DNA from: Vitreoscilla sp. | Lineage (GTDB): Bacteria; Pseudomonadota; Gammaproteobacteria; Burkholderiales; Burkholderiaceae | Assembly: GCA_014378125.1 (NCBI GenBank) | Contig: JACMOG010000393.1 | Location: forward strand, 1-6,591 | Direction of reading: 5' to 3' | Length of the DNA stretch: 6,591 nt | In this document: positions 1 through 6,229 of the stretch, in pieces | Numbering within the stretch: position 1 is the stretch's first letter | Layout: each line of letters opens with the position of its first letter | Notes under the pieces: generated by a model | Databases searched by the model: none | What the model was told of the DNA's origin: nothing | What the model saw: the letters and a program-made list of their open reading frames with translations, nothing else | Translations under genes and position numbers: made by a program

Positions 1-1
1 C

Positions 2-643
2 GACGGCCCGCTGGCGTTGCTGCCGCTGCCGCCCCTGCCCGGCGCCGACCCGAAGACCTCGCGCGCCGCGCTCGTGTGGTGCGTCGATTCGGCCGACGAC
101 CCGGTGGCGCCGCTCACCGACGCGCAGCGCCTGGCCGTGCTCGCCACGCGCCTGCCCGAGGCGGTGGGCACGCCGGTGGGCATCTCCGCGCTGAAGTCGT
201 TCGCGCTGGGCCTGAACGCCGAGGCGAGCCTGGTCGACGGCCGCGTGGTGCGCATCGGCAACGCGGCGCAGACGCTGCATCCCGTGGCGGGCCAGGGCCT
301 GAACCTCGGGCTGCGCGATGCCTTCCTGCTGGTGGATCGATTGGCCGCGTTAGCGCACAGCCCGGGCAGCGAGGGTCACCACCCGAGCCAATCCGGGCTC
401 CCCCTCGGGGGACAGCGACGGGAGGAGCGAGGGGGCTCCATTTCTCACGCGTTGCGCGGGCTGGCGTTCGCCCGCGCGCCCGATCGCTGGAGCGTCATCG
501 GCGCCACCGATTTCCTTGCCCGCAGCTTCACGTGGCACGCGCCCGGCCTCGCCGCCGCGCGCGGCCTGGGCCTGGCCGCGCTGCAGGCCATTCCCCCGTT
601 CAAGCGCGCCTTCGCGCGCCAGATGATGTTCGGCTGGCGCTGA
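2..643 (+). CDS. UbiH/UbiF-family FAD-dependent monooxygenase, 3' part only
   Basis: This is the C-terminal part (about 213 residues) of a flavoprotein monooxygenase of the UbiH/UbiF/VisC family, which hydroxylates the aromatic ring of ubiquinone precursors. The frame is open to the left edge, so the N-terminal FAD-binding Rossmann part lies outside. Visible evidence: the family's second FAD-binding signature at about 251-322 (GNAAQTLHPVAGQGLNLGLR), then APDRWSVIGATDFLARSFTW (about 475-534), and an end at MMFGWR, all typical of betaproteobacterial members. Between LLVDRLAA and ALRGLAF lie about 30 extra residues rich in G, S, R, E and H that do not look like family sequence; they are encoded by a hairpin-forming repeat (see 347-450). 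The frame is kept, so the gene may still work. A sugar kinase follows after 34 bp on the same strand. The family call is firm. Which ring position is hydroxylated cannot be settled from this part, so no symbol is given. Confidence 0.88.
   Translation, partial: DGPLALLPLPPLPGADPKTSRAALVWCVDSADDPVAPLTDAQRLAVLATRLPEAVGTPVGISALKSFALGLNAEASLVDGRVVRIGNAAQTLHPVAGQGLNLGLRDAFLLVDRLAALAHSPGSEGHHPSQSGLPLGGQRREERGGSISHALRGLAFARAPDRWSVIGATDFLARSFTWHAPGLAAARGLGLAALQAIPPFKRAFARQMMFGWR
347..450 (+). repeat. GC-rich double-hairpin repeat inserted in-frame in the ubiH-like gene
   Basis: The segment has two adjacent inverted repeats. AGCCCGG (359-365) pairs with CCGGGCT (393-399), and CCCCCTCG (400-407) pairs with CGAGGGGG (428-435). 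It encodes the low-complexity stretch AHSPGSEGHHPSQSGLPL and following residues, where related enzymes as I recall them have only a short linker. Such CCCCCTCGGGGG / GGGAGGAGCGAGGGGG hairpins resemble dispersed REP-like elements I recall from Burkholderiales genomes. That origin is inference. The exact borders of the insertion are not resolved, because I see no clear target duplication. Confidence 0.6.
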
Positions 644-677
644 GCTTCCTTCATTCGAATCCGAGAGAGAGACAAGC

Positions 678-1610
678 ATGTTCGTGGTCGCGGGCGAAGC
701 CCTGATGGATGTGTTCACCGGCGCGACGACGCCCACCGGCATCGCGCTCGACGCGCGCATCGGCGGCTCGCCGCTGAACGTCGCTTTCGGCCTCGCGCGC
801 ATGGGCCAGAAGGTGGCCTTCCTGGGCGGCATCTCCAGCGGCGAGCTGGGCGGCCGGCTGGTGGACGCGCTGCGCGCCGAGGGCGTGTCGCTGGACGCCG
901 TGCACCGCAGCAACGCGCCCACCACCCTCAGCCTGATCGGCGTCGACGCCAAGGGCGTGCCCGAATATGCGTTCTACGGCACCGGCGCCGCCGACCGCGC
1001 GCTGCCGCTCGCCGCACTCGAACGCATGCCCGCCGACGCCCGCCTGCTGCACGTGGGCTCGTACACGATGGTGGTGGGCGACACCGCCGCCACGCAGCGC
1101 GCGCTGGTCGACCGCGTGCACGGCAGGATGGTGGTGAGCTACGACCCGAACCTGCGCCTGAACGTGGAGCCCGACCTCGCCGTGTGGCGCGAGACGCTCG
1201 AATGGATGCTGCCGCGCACCGACGTGCTCAAGCTGAGCGACGAGGACCTGGGCCTGCTGTACCCGGGCATCGACCCCGCCGCCTTCGCCGCCGACTGCCT
1301 CGGCAAGGGCACGGGCCTGGTGGCGCTCACCCGTGGCGGCAAGGGCGCGTTCGCGTGGCACGCCAGCGGCACGGTGGAGGTGCCCCCGGTGGTGGTGGAC
1401 GTGATCGACACCGTCGGCGCCGGCGACACTTTCCAGGCCGCGCTGATCACCCGCCTCGACGAACTCGGCGCGCTGTCGCCGGCGGGCGTGCGCGGCATGG
1501 GCGCCGAGACGCTGCTGGACGCGATGCGCTTCGCGGCCCAGGCCGCGGCGATCACGTGCTCGCGACGTGGGGCCGATCTACCGCGCCGCGCGGAGCTGGG
1601 GATCCGCTGA
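678..1610 (+). CDS. PfkB-family carbohydrate kinase, fructokinase-like
   Basis: This 310-residue cytoplasmic ribokinase/PfkB-family kinase transfers phosphate from ATP to a sugar hydroxyl; fructose is the likeliest substrate. The N-terminus MFVVAGEALMDVF gives the substrate-binding Asp11. PfkB signature 1 is at residues 29-43 (GGSPLNVAFGLARMG). Signature 2 is at 244-252 (DTVGAGDTF), with catalytic base Asp250 and the GAGD anion hole. The length is normal for the family (about 300-320) and nothing is missing. The ATG at 678 is chosen because the conserved GEALMD strand begins right after it and a purine-rich GAGAGAGAGA (663-672) lies just upstream. It follows the ubiH-like gene by 34 bp, so the two are probably co-transcribed, although no functional link is obvious. 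A strong hairpin starts 3 bp after the stop. Other sugars, such as 2-keto-3-deoxygluconate or ribose, cannot be excluded from sequence alone. Confidence 0.9.
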   Translation: MFVVAGEALMDVFTGATTPTGIALDARIGGSPLNVAFGLARMGQKVAFLGGISSGELGGRLVDALRAEGVSLDAVHRSNAPTTLSLIGVDAKGVPEYAFYGTGAADRALPLAALERMPADARLLHVGSYTMVVGDTAATQRALVDRVHGRMVVSYDPNLRLNVEPDLAVWRETLEWMLPRTDVLKLSDEDLGLLYPGIDPAAFAADCLGKGTGLVALTRGGKGAFAWHASGTVEVPPVVVDVIDTVGAGDTFQAALITRLDELGALSPAGVRGMGAETLLDAMRFAAQAAAITCSRRGADLPRRAELGIR

Positions 1611-1612
1611 GA

Positions 1613-1652
1613 GGTCAGGCATATCCGCCGTACCCGGCGGATATGCCTGACC
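1613..1652. terminator. perfect 18-bp hairpin between convergent genes, probable bidirectional terminator
   Basis: GGTCAGGCATATCCGCCG (1613-1630) is followed by loop TACC (1631-1634) and its exact reverse complement (1635-1652). The stem fills almost the whole 50-bp gap between the kinase stop and the end of the convergent araC-type gene, so it could end transcripts from both sides. Neither side has a T-run, so it is not a textbook intrinsic terminator. It could instead stabilise 3' ends. Confidence 0.7.
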
Positions 1653-1660
1653 CCGGCGCC

Positions 1661-2584
1661 TCAAGGCCGATCACGCCCCTCGTGCGCCGGCGCGTACGCC
1701 GCGTGCACCAGCCGCTGCTCCTCCACCGGCGTGCGGCCGAACAGGCGCTTGAATTCGCGGCTGAACTGCGACGCGCTCTCGTAGCCCACGCGGCTGGACG
1801 CGCGGCTGGCGCTGACGCCGTCCTGGATCATCAGCAGGCGCGCCTTGTGCAGCCGCGTGGCCTTCAGGTACTGGATGGGCGAGGTGGCCGTCACCGTCTT
1901 GAAATGGGCGTGGAAGGCGGCGGCACTGAGGTGCACCTCCTGGGCGAGCGTGTCGATGTCCAGGCGCTGGTGGTAGTCCATGTGGATGCGGTGCAGCGCC
2001 TTGGCGATCTGGCCGAAGTGGCCACGCTGGGCCAGCGCCGCGCGCAGCGCGGGTCCCTTGGGGCCGGTGAGCACGCGGAAGCACACCTCGCGCATGAGGC
2101 CGGCGCCGAACAGCCGCGTCTCCAGCGGCGAGCGCAGCGCGCGCAGCAGGCGGATGACCGAGTCGGCCAGCGGCGCGTCCACCGGCGCCGTGGCCACGCT
2201 CTCGGCGCCGGGCACCGGCTCGAACGACGGGTCGATGGCCAGCGCGAGGTCGGCGATCACGGCCAGGTCGAGCTTGACCTTGATGACCAGCAGCGGCTCC
2301 TCGGGCGTGGCGAAGGTCTCGCCCTCGAACGGCATCGGCACCGACGCCACCATGAACTGGTGCGCCCCGTACTCGATCACCTGGTCGCCGAAGTAGCCGC
2401 GCTTGCGGCCCTGGCACACGATCACCACGCAGGCGTCGTGCAGCACGGGCGTGCGTGGCAGCGACCGGTTGGAGCGGCCGAAGGCCACGCCGTCCAGCAG
2501 CGACGCCGTCATGCCTTCGTTGGGGGCCAGCTCGGCCACCAGGGCCGTCATTTCCGCGCGGGCGGCGGCTTCGTCGTGCGCCAC
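1661..2584 (-). CDS. AraC-family transcriptional regulator (YqhC-like, AraC_N plus double HTH)
   Basis: This is a 307-residue DNA-binding regulator. The N-terminal half, with RTPVLHDACVVIVCQGRKRG and later FMVASVPMPFEGE, matches the cupin-like AraC_N sensor domain of YqhC-type regulators. The C-terminal part is the AraC/XylS module: first helix-turn-helix about residues 209-239 (IDTLAQEVHLSAAAFHAHFK), second about 257-286, containing the family pattern GYESASQFSREFKRLFG. The start is taken as GTG at 2582-2584 because GGAAGGA (2591-2597) lies 6 nt upstream. The frame stays open to a TTG at 2641, which has no visible ribosome site. An ATG at 2549-2551 would give a 296-residue protein and has only a weak site. 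The gene is divergent from an SDR-type gene. Regulators of this subfamily often sit next to and control an oxidoreductase gene, so that gene is the likely target. The inducer is unknown. Confidence 0.9.
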   Translation of the reverse strand: MAHDEAAARAEMTALVAELAPNEGMTASLLDGVAFGRSNRSLPRTPVLHDACVVIVCQGRKRGYFGDQVIEYGAHQFMVASVPMPFEGETFATPEEPLLVIKVKLDLAVIADLALAIDPSFEPVPGAESVATAPVDAPLADSVIRLLRALRSPLETRLFGAGLMREVCFRVLTGPKGPALRAALAQRGHFGQIAKALHRIHMDYHQRLDIDTLAQEVHLSAAAFHAHFKTVTATSPIQYLKATRLHKARLLMIQDGVSASRASSRVGYESASQFSREFKRLFGRTPVEEQRLVHAAYAPAHEGRDRP

Positions 2585-2590
2585 GGCGCG

Positions 2591-2597
2591 TCCTTCC
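2591..2597 (-). promoter_or_regulatory. ribosome binding site that decides the araC-type start
   Basis: On the minus strand GGAAGGA ends 6 nt before the GTG at 2584. It is the only strong Shine-Dalgarno match near the three possible starts (TTG 2641, GTG 2584, ATG 2551). Confidence 0.6.
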
Positions 2598-2653
2598 AGG
2601 GCTTGTTCGATGGGACGAACTCTAAAGGAACAGGCGAGCAATGAATACCCGAA

Positions 2654-2713
2654 CTGTCATATTCGACGACAGATCTGTAGTTTTAGGCAAGAAGTCTGGA
2701 GTTTCAGGACTTC
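2654..2713. promoter_or_regulatory. cluster of inverted repeats, candidate operator of the divergent pair
   Basis: Three small dyads lie in 60 bp: CTGTC (2654-2658) with GACAG (2668-2672); the perfect 10-bp palindrome ACAGATCTGT (2669-2678); and GAAGTC (2691-2696) with GACTTC (2708-2713). They lie between the divergent regulator and SDR genes in the only AT-richer part of the gap. AraC-family proteins often bind direct repeats, so these may belong to another regulator. Confidence 0.35.
2661..2690 (-). promoter_or_regulatory. candidate promoter of the araC-type gene
   Basis: Read on the minus strand, TTGCCT (2685-2690, 4/6 match to -35) is followed after 18 bp by TCGAAT (2661-2666, 4/6 match to -10). 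It lies in the AT-richer patch about 80 bp before the chosen GTG. The perfect palindrome ACAGATCTGT sits in the spacer, which would suit an operator. The match is weak and was judged by eye. Confidence 0.3.
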
Positions 2714-2739
2714 ACCCCGGCGCTCCGATTTCCTAAACT
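2711..2739 (+). promoter_or_regulatory. candidate promoter toward the SDR-type gene
   Basis: TTCACC (2711-2716, 4/6) and TAAACT (2734-2739, 4/6) are separated by 17 bp. If real, the transcript would have a leader of roughly 260 nt before the SDR start. The match is weak, judged by eye. Confidence 0.22.
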
Positions 2740-3007
2740 GCGTTCACCCGGCCTCGAAAGAGATCGGCGCGTGCGGCCTCCCCGGCCGCCCTGCGATGAG
2801 GCCTCGACCACTGGCCCACGCGGCGAGACGACGCGCCCTTCCCGCCCCTGCAGCGAGCCCGGATCACGGCACGCATTTGCAGGCGCCCGCCCTCCGCGGG
2901 CCGTGACGCCCCCGACGCGCCACGCACCGATCACCTTGAATCACCCCGACGCCGTCGGCATGCGCATTGGCGCGACCGCCGGCATGACCATCCCACACGA
3001 GGAGAAC
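2740..3007. other. long GC-rich leader between the divergent genes, no gene seen
   Basis: This stretch is GC-rich with no recognisable coding sequence. A frame continuous with the SDR gene is open from 2771, but its product is P-, R- and T-rich, unlike a folded protein, and lies upstream of a good ribosome site (GAGGAG, 2999-3004). It is best read as an untranslated leader. Confidence 0.5.
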
Positions 3008-3589
3008 ATGATGAATCGACAGACATGGTTCGTGACCGGCGCGGCGTCGCGCCTGGGCGCCGGCGTGGTCCGCCAGGCGCTGGCCGCCGGCCACCACGTG
3101 GTCGCCGCCGACGCCGATCCGCTGGCCGCGCTGCAACGCATCGGCGCCGTGGCCGACGAGCGCCTGCTCGCGCTGCCGCTCGACGAGGTCGACGCCTACG
3201 AGGTAGGCATCGCCGTGAAGGCCGCGGTGGCGCGCTTCGGTGGCATCGACGTGCTGGTGCACGGCGCCGCGGCGTGCAGCCCGCAGCGGGAGTTCGACGC
3301 GCCCGCGCCGGCGCGCGACTTCAGCGCCACGGTGCGCTCGCTGTTCAACATCACGCGCGGCGTGCTGGAGGCGATGCGCGAGCAAGGCGCCGGCCGCATC
3401 CACCACCTGGTGCCCGACCCGGGCACGCAGCGCGGCCCGACGCTGTTCTCGATTGCCGGCTTCTGCCACTCGGTGGCCGCGGACGTGGCGCCGTTCGGCG
3501 TGGAGGTGACGGCCGTGCCGGCGCACGAGGCGTCGTGGCTGCTGTGCCCGGCATCGGGCCGCGGGCAGGACGAACTGCTGGAGGCCTGA
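3008..3589 (+). CDS. short SDR-fold protein with the catalytic tetrad lost, probable pseudoenzyme
   Basis: This 193-residue protein is clearly related to classical short-chain dehydrogenases of the type often found beside AraC regulators, but is much shorter than their usual 250-290. The Rossmann start TGAASRLGAG (residues 10-19) is kept, with Arg15 in place of the usual middle glycine, and Asp35 at the end of strand 2. Then the key sites depart from the family. NNAG is HGAA (85-88). The Asn of helix 4 is Thr108. The catalytic Ser region reads HHLVPDP (132-138). Where YxxxK should precede GF, the sequence is TLFSIAGF (145-152) with about four residues missing. The segment after AADVAPFGVEVTAV ends within about 23 residues, so the substrate lid is absent. 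The frame is open and codon use is normal. The GAGGAG at 2999-3004 is 6 nt from the second ATG (3011), which may be the true start. It may bind nucleotide without turning over substrate, or be a decaying gene. Confidence 0.72.
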   Translation: MMNRQTWFVTGAASRLGAGVVRQALAAGHHVVAADADPLAALQRIGAVADERLLALPLDEVDAYEVGIAVKAAVARFGGIDVLVHGAAACSPQREFDAPAPARDFSATVRSLFNITRGVLEAMREQGAGRIHHLVPDPGTQRGPTLFSIAGFCHSVAADVAPFGVEVTAVPAHEASWLLCPASGRGQDELLEA

Positions 3590-3785
3590 GCGCCGCGCGA
3601 AGACACGTGCAGGCGAAGACGGGGGCGGCGCTGCGTGAACGCAGAGAAGGCTGGAGTGTTCGACGAAACCGGCCACGACCTCGCGGCCCGGGGCGGCGAG
3701 GTCGTCCAGGAACGCGGGCATCGGAGCCTCTGCGCTCCGGCAGGGCCAGGCACTTTCCGACGCGCAGCAGCGTTCGATCAGGGTC
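3590..3785. other. convergent intergenic gap, no gene seen
   Basis: This 196-bp gap lies between the 3' ends of the SDR-type (+) and desaturase (-) genes. Frames open here on both strands look like high-GC shadows. The minus-strand frame reading FLDDLAAPGREVVAGF is somewhat protein-like, but has no ribosome site and runs into the SDR gene antisense. Hairpins are the only structure seen. Confidence 0.5.
3675..3705. terminator. 10-bp-stem hairpin between convergent genes, possible terminator
   Basis: ACGACCTCGC (3675-3684) and GCGAGGTCGT (3696-3705) pair perfectly around an 11-nt loop. It sits 86 bp after the SDR stop and 81 bp after the desaturase stop, a sensible place for a bidirectional terminator, but no T-run is present. 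A smaller hairpin (CTGCG 3631-3635 with CGCAG 3640-3644) lies on the SDR side. Confidence 0.4.
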
Positions 3786-4883
3786 TCAGGCCGTGGCCTC
3801 GGCAACCACCCGCGATTCGTCCGTCGCCGTGGCTTCGGCCACCGACACCAGGCGGCGCGCCGGCACGTCCCACAGCACGTGCTTCAGCGACGACGGGATG
3901 GCGCCCAGGGGCACGCGCGTGACGCCGGCGAACAGCTGCGCGTTGGCCTTGTGGCAGGCCGCGAGGCGGTAGTTGGGCACGCCGGGGCACAGGTGGTGGA
4001 CGTGGTGGTATGCCGCGTCGGCGGTGATCCAGTTGAGCCACAGCGGCAGCACGAGGAAGCTGGTGCCGTGCACCGCCGCCTCGTCACGATCCCAGCCCTC
4101 GTCGGCGCTCGCATAGGAGTGCTCGAAGTTGTGCTGCACCGTGAACAGCACGATGCCGTAGCCGCCCGCCAGCGATCCGCTGACCAGCCAGCAGACCAGG
4201 AACGGCACCGGCCCGATGGCCCAGGCCATCGCGGCGAGCACGCTGAGCAGCAGCAGGTTGTTCCAGAGCATGTGGCGGTAATGCACCATCGACGCACAGC
4301 CCGGCAGCGGCCCGATATCGGCACCACGCTTGCCCGCCAGGCGCTGGCGCACCAGGTGAACGCTGGCGCGAAACCAGGTGATGCGGGGATTGATCAGGAA
4401 ATACAGGCCGCCGGCGATGGGGGCGAGCAGGATGTCGCGCGTGAAGCGGTAGCGGCGACGCTGACGGTCGTTCATGGCCAGGTAGTCGGAGACGCTGGCC
4501 ACGTTCAGCGGTCCGCGGTACTTCGCCCAATTGCCGTTGGTGGTGTGGTGGTACCGGTGGTTCTCGGCCCACACCTGTTGCGGCAGCCCGGACAACACGC
4601 CCAGCAGGAAACCGGCGATGCGGTTCAGGCGTCGGCTGCGGAACAACGCGTGATGCCCGGCGTCGTGCATCAGCACGAAGCCGCGCAGCAGGAACAGGCT
4701 GAGGGTGGCGGTGGCGGCCGCGTCCAGCCACACCGAGTCCAGCCAGGTCTGCCGGATCAGGAACCACAATCCGGCGATGGGCAGGAAGACGGAGAGGATC
4801 TGCACCGACCCACGCAGGGCGCTGGGGGTGGCGAACTGGTCGACGATGTCGCGCTTTCGCGCTTGCCATTGGGCTTGGGACAT
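3786..4883 (-). CDS. membrane fatty-acid desaturase with three histidine boxes
   Basis: This 365-residue integral membrane di-iron enzyme would introduce a double bond (or hydroxyl) into an acyl chain with O2 and an electron donor. The three metal-binding boxes are intact: HDAGHH (residues 73-78), HRYHH (109-113) and HHVHH (293-297), with an extra QHNFEHSY (250-257). Hydrophobic segments are seen at about 27-43, 53-71, 89-103, 151-164, 206-224 and 226-249, fitting the usual four-span fold with re-entrant parts. The ATG at 4881-4883 has GAGG (4891-4894) 7 nt upstream and gives the first plausible N-terminus; the frame is open much further, but that part is antisense to the nitrilase gene. The C-terminus carries a small duplication (VAEATA at 348-353 and 360-365). 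It lies 98 bp downstream of the nitrilase gene on the same strand. Position and substrate specificity cannot be read from the sequence; carotenoid or sphingolipid substrates are possible. Confidence 0.9.
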   Translation of the reverse strand: MSQAQWQARKRDIVDQFATPSALRGSVQILSVFLPIAGLWFLIRQTWLDSVWLDAAATATLSLFLLRGFVLMHDAGHHALFRSRRLNRIAGFLLGVLSGLPQQVWAENHRYHHTTNGNWAKYRGPLNVASVSDYLAMNDRQRRRYRFTRDILLAPIAGGLYFLINPRITWFRASVHLVRQRLAGKRGADIGPLPGCASMVHYRHMLWNNLLLLSVLAAMAWAIGPVPFLVCWLVSGSLAGGYGIVLFTVQHNFEHSYASADEGWDRDEAAVHGTSFLVLPLWLNWITADAAYHHVHHLCPGVPNYRLAACHKANAQLFAGVTRVPLGAIPSSLKHVLWDVPARRLVSVAEATATDESRVVAEATA

Positions 4884-4981
4884 GAAACAGCCTCGAGGCA
4901 ACGTATGAATGTCCGATGATCCCACGTCCGTCAGGTGCCTTGAAGCAACGGAATGCAAAGATCGTCGATGACGGCGTCTCC
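4884..4981 (-). other. gap between nitrilase and desaturase genes
   Basis: This 98-bp gap between co-directional genes holds the desaturase ribosome site GAGG (4891-4894) and AT-richer patches. I see no convincing terminator or promoter match. The spacing allows either read-through or a separate promoter. Confidence 0.4.
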
Positions 4982-5794
4982 CTACAGCATTCGGTGACGC
5001 AGTGCCGGAAGCTGGATCCGCACCTGCTCGATGCGCTCCTTCGACAGGTCGGCCAGCGCCACGCCCTCCCCTTCCGCGCCATCGAGGGCCAGCGACAGCA
5101 CCTCGCCCCACGGATCGATGACCACGCTGTGGCCGAAGGTGCGGCGGCCGTTCTCGTGCGTGCCGCCCTGGGCGGGCGCGACCACGTAGCACTGGTTCTC
5201 CAACGCGCGGGTGCGCAACAGCAACAGCCAGTGCGCCAGGCCCGTGGTGTACGTGAAGGCGGCGGGCACGAACAGCACGTCGCAGGGCGGACGCATCAGG
5301 CCGCGGTACAGCTCGGGAAAGCGCAGGTCGTAGCAGACCGACAGGCCGGCGCGCCAGCCGTCGTGCTCGAAGGCCACCAGCGTGTCGCCGGGCTCGAGCA
5401 CGCGGGCCTCGTCGTAGGCCTCCTTGCCGTTGTCGAAGGCGAACAGGTGGATCTTGTCGTAACGCGCCAGCCTCTTTCCGTCCGGGCCGTACACGCAGCA
5501 GGCGTTGCGCACGCGGCCGGCCGTCTTGGCGTGGAGGGGCAGCGTGCCACCCACCAGCGTTATGCCGTGCCGACGCGCGGCCTCGGACAGGAACTCCTGG
5601 ATCGGCCCGTCGCCGTCGGCCTCGGCGATGTCCAGCTTGGCGTCGTCGCGCAGCCCCATCAGGCAGAAGTATTCGGGCAGCGACACCCACTGGGCGCCGG
5701 CGTCGGCCGCCTGCGCCACGAGCCGGCCGGCGGCGGCCAGGTTGCGAGCCACGTCGGGGGTGGAGACGGTCTGGATGGCAGCGAACTTCGTCAT
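4982..5794 (-). CDS. nitrilase-superfamily carbon-nitrogen hydrolase (Nit1/Nit2, omega-amidase-like)
   Basis: This 270-residue cytoplasmic amidase cleaves a non-peptide C-N bond through a cysteine thioester. The Glu-Lys-Cys triad is plain: Glu41 in SLPEYF, Lys114 in RYDKIHLF and Cys154 in LSVCYDLRFPELYR. The YDLRFPE motif and the DKIHLFAF block point to the Nit branch, whose members hydrolyse deaminated glutathione or alpha-ketoglutaramate (metabolite repair), rather than true nitrilases. The length is normal for the branch. The ATG at 5792-5794 is chosen because AGAGGA (5801-5806) lies 6 nt upstream and the conserved first strand (KFAAIQTVS) starts at once. The frame is open back to 6049, but that extension comes from the upstream repeat. 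In related betaproteobacteria, as I recall, this gene often follows a large yhdP-like gene; here the upstream DNA is repeats instead, so any such partner would be beyond the window. Confidence 0.92.
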   Translation of the reverse strand: MTKFAAIQTVSTPDVARNLAAAGRLVAQAADAGAQWVSLPEYFCLMGLRDDAKLDIAEADGDGPIQEFLSEAARRHGITLVGGTLPLHAKTAGRVRNACCVYGPDGKRLARYDKIHLFAFDNGKEAYDEARVLEPGDTLVAFEHDGWRAGLSVCYDLRFPELYRGLMRPPCDVLFVPAAFTYTTGLAHWLLLLRTRALENQCYVVAPAQGGTHENGRRTFGHSVVIDPWGEVLSLALDGAEGEGVALADLSKERIEQVRIQLPALRHRML

Positions 5795-5827
5795 GGGGCT
5801 TCCTCTCGTTGGCGCCAGTATCCGCTG

Positions 5828-5845
5828 ACTTCGTTTTTCCGAAGT
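5828..5845. promoter_or_regulatory. small hairpin 34 bp upstream of the nitrilase start
   Basis: ACTTCG (5828-5833) and CGAAGT (5840-5845) pair perfectly around a 6-nt loop that reads GAAAAA on the gene's strand. It would lie in the 5' leader of the nitrilase mRNA, just before the ribosome site. It may instead be the end of the neighbouring repeat element. Confidence 0.35.
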
Positions 5846-5883
5846 GAGGGTGGGACGCTTCGCGCGGGTCGGCTGCCCGCGCT

Positions 5884-6042
5884 GCGGTTGAGACAAATTC
5901 GGTTCCCCATTTTTGTTGTTTGGTCTGGGCAGCGTCGGGCCATCGAGGCGGCGACCGTGCCCGCGGCCGTCGCCGACACGTGCCGCCGGGTCTGACGCGA
6001 ATCGCGGGTCGTCGCACCGGCGCTCCTTGTCGTGATGGACGA
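5884..6042 (-). repeat. left arm of a large imperfect inverted repeat
   Basis: Read on the minus strand, this 159-bp segment aligns over its full length with 6277-6434 on the plus strand, at about 75% identity by hand count with one indel. Shared blocks include AAGGAGCGCCGG, ATTCGCGTCAG, GGCCGCGGGCA, GGCCCGACGC and ATTTGTC-CAACCGC. It looks like one copy of a dispersed non-coding repeat. It occupies the region where the nitrilase gene's promoter would be expected. Confidence 0.75.
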
Positions 6043-6078
6043 CCGGCACCAGCCCGCCATTTCGCGCGTCGTCGCGGA

Positions 6079-6133
6079 ATCCACGCCTGGGCCAACATCG
6101 TCGGCTCGCGTGGATCCTGCGACTGCGCGCAGG
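6079..6133. repeat. compound hairpin within the repeat region
   Basis: ATCCACGC (6079-6086) pairs with GCGTGGAT (6108-6115), 21-nt loop. Directly after it, CCTGCG (6116-6121) pairs with CGCAGG (6128-6133), 6-nt loop. The last arm runs straight into the 17-bp tandem units, which begin with the same GCAGGATGAC, so it is probably their source. The layout resembles short palindromic dispersed repeats common in high-GC proteobacteria. Confidence 0.6.
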
Positions 6134-6229
6134 ATGACCGGACTTGCAGGATGACAGTGCTTGCGGGATGACGGTGCTTGCAGGATGACGATGCTTGCGG
6201 GATGACGGTGCTTGGGGGATGACGGGCTT
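6129..6229 (+). repeat. six tandem 17-bp units (GCRGGATGACNGTGCTT-like)
   Basis: Units start at 6129, 6146, 6163, 6180, 6197 and 6214. Five are 17 bp and the last is 16 bp; a decayed partial copy runs to about 6240. Units 3 and 5 are identical (GCGGGATGACGGTGCTT), and units 2 and 4 both begin GCAGGATGAC and end TGCTT, giving an alternating pattern. The 17-bp period is not a multiple of three, so this is not a protein repeat. Confidence 0.85.

Noticed and set aside
1184..2644. 486-codon plus-strand open frame across the kinase end and the regulator
   Set aside because: It is antisense to the AraC-type gene, R/H/Q/G-rich with no domain, and crosses the strong hairpin between two real genes.
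2864..3805. 313-codon minus-strand open frame antisense to the SDR-type gene
   Set aside because: Low-complexity composition and full antisense overlap with a recognisable protein. Only a short stretch near 3720 looks protein-like.
4982..6049. N-terminal extension of the nitrilase frame (355 residues in all)
   Set aside because: The extra 85 codons come from the repeat arm and hairpin. A good ribosome site and the conserved first strand support the ATG at 5794.
6129..6229. CRISPR array
   Set aside because: Units are 17 bp and directly abutting with no spacers, and no cas gene is present.
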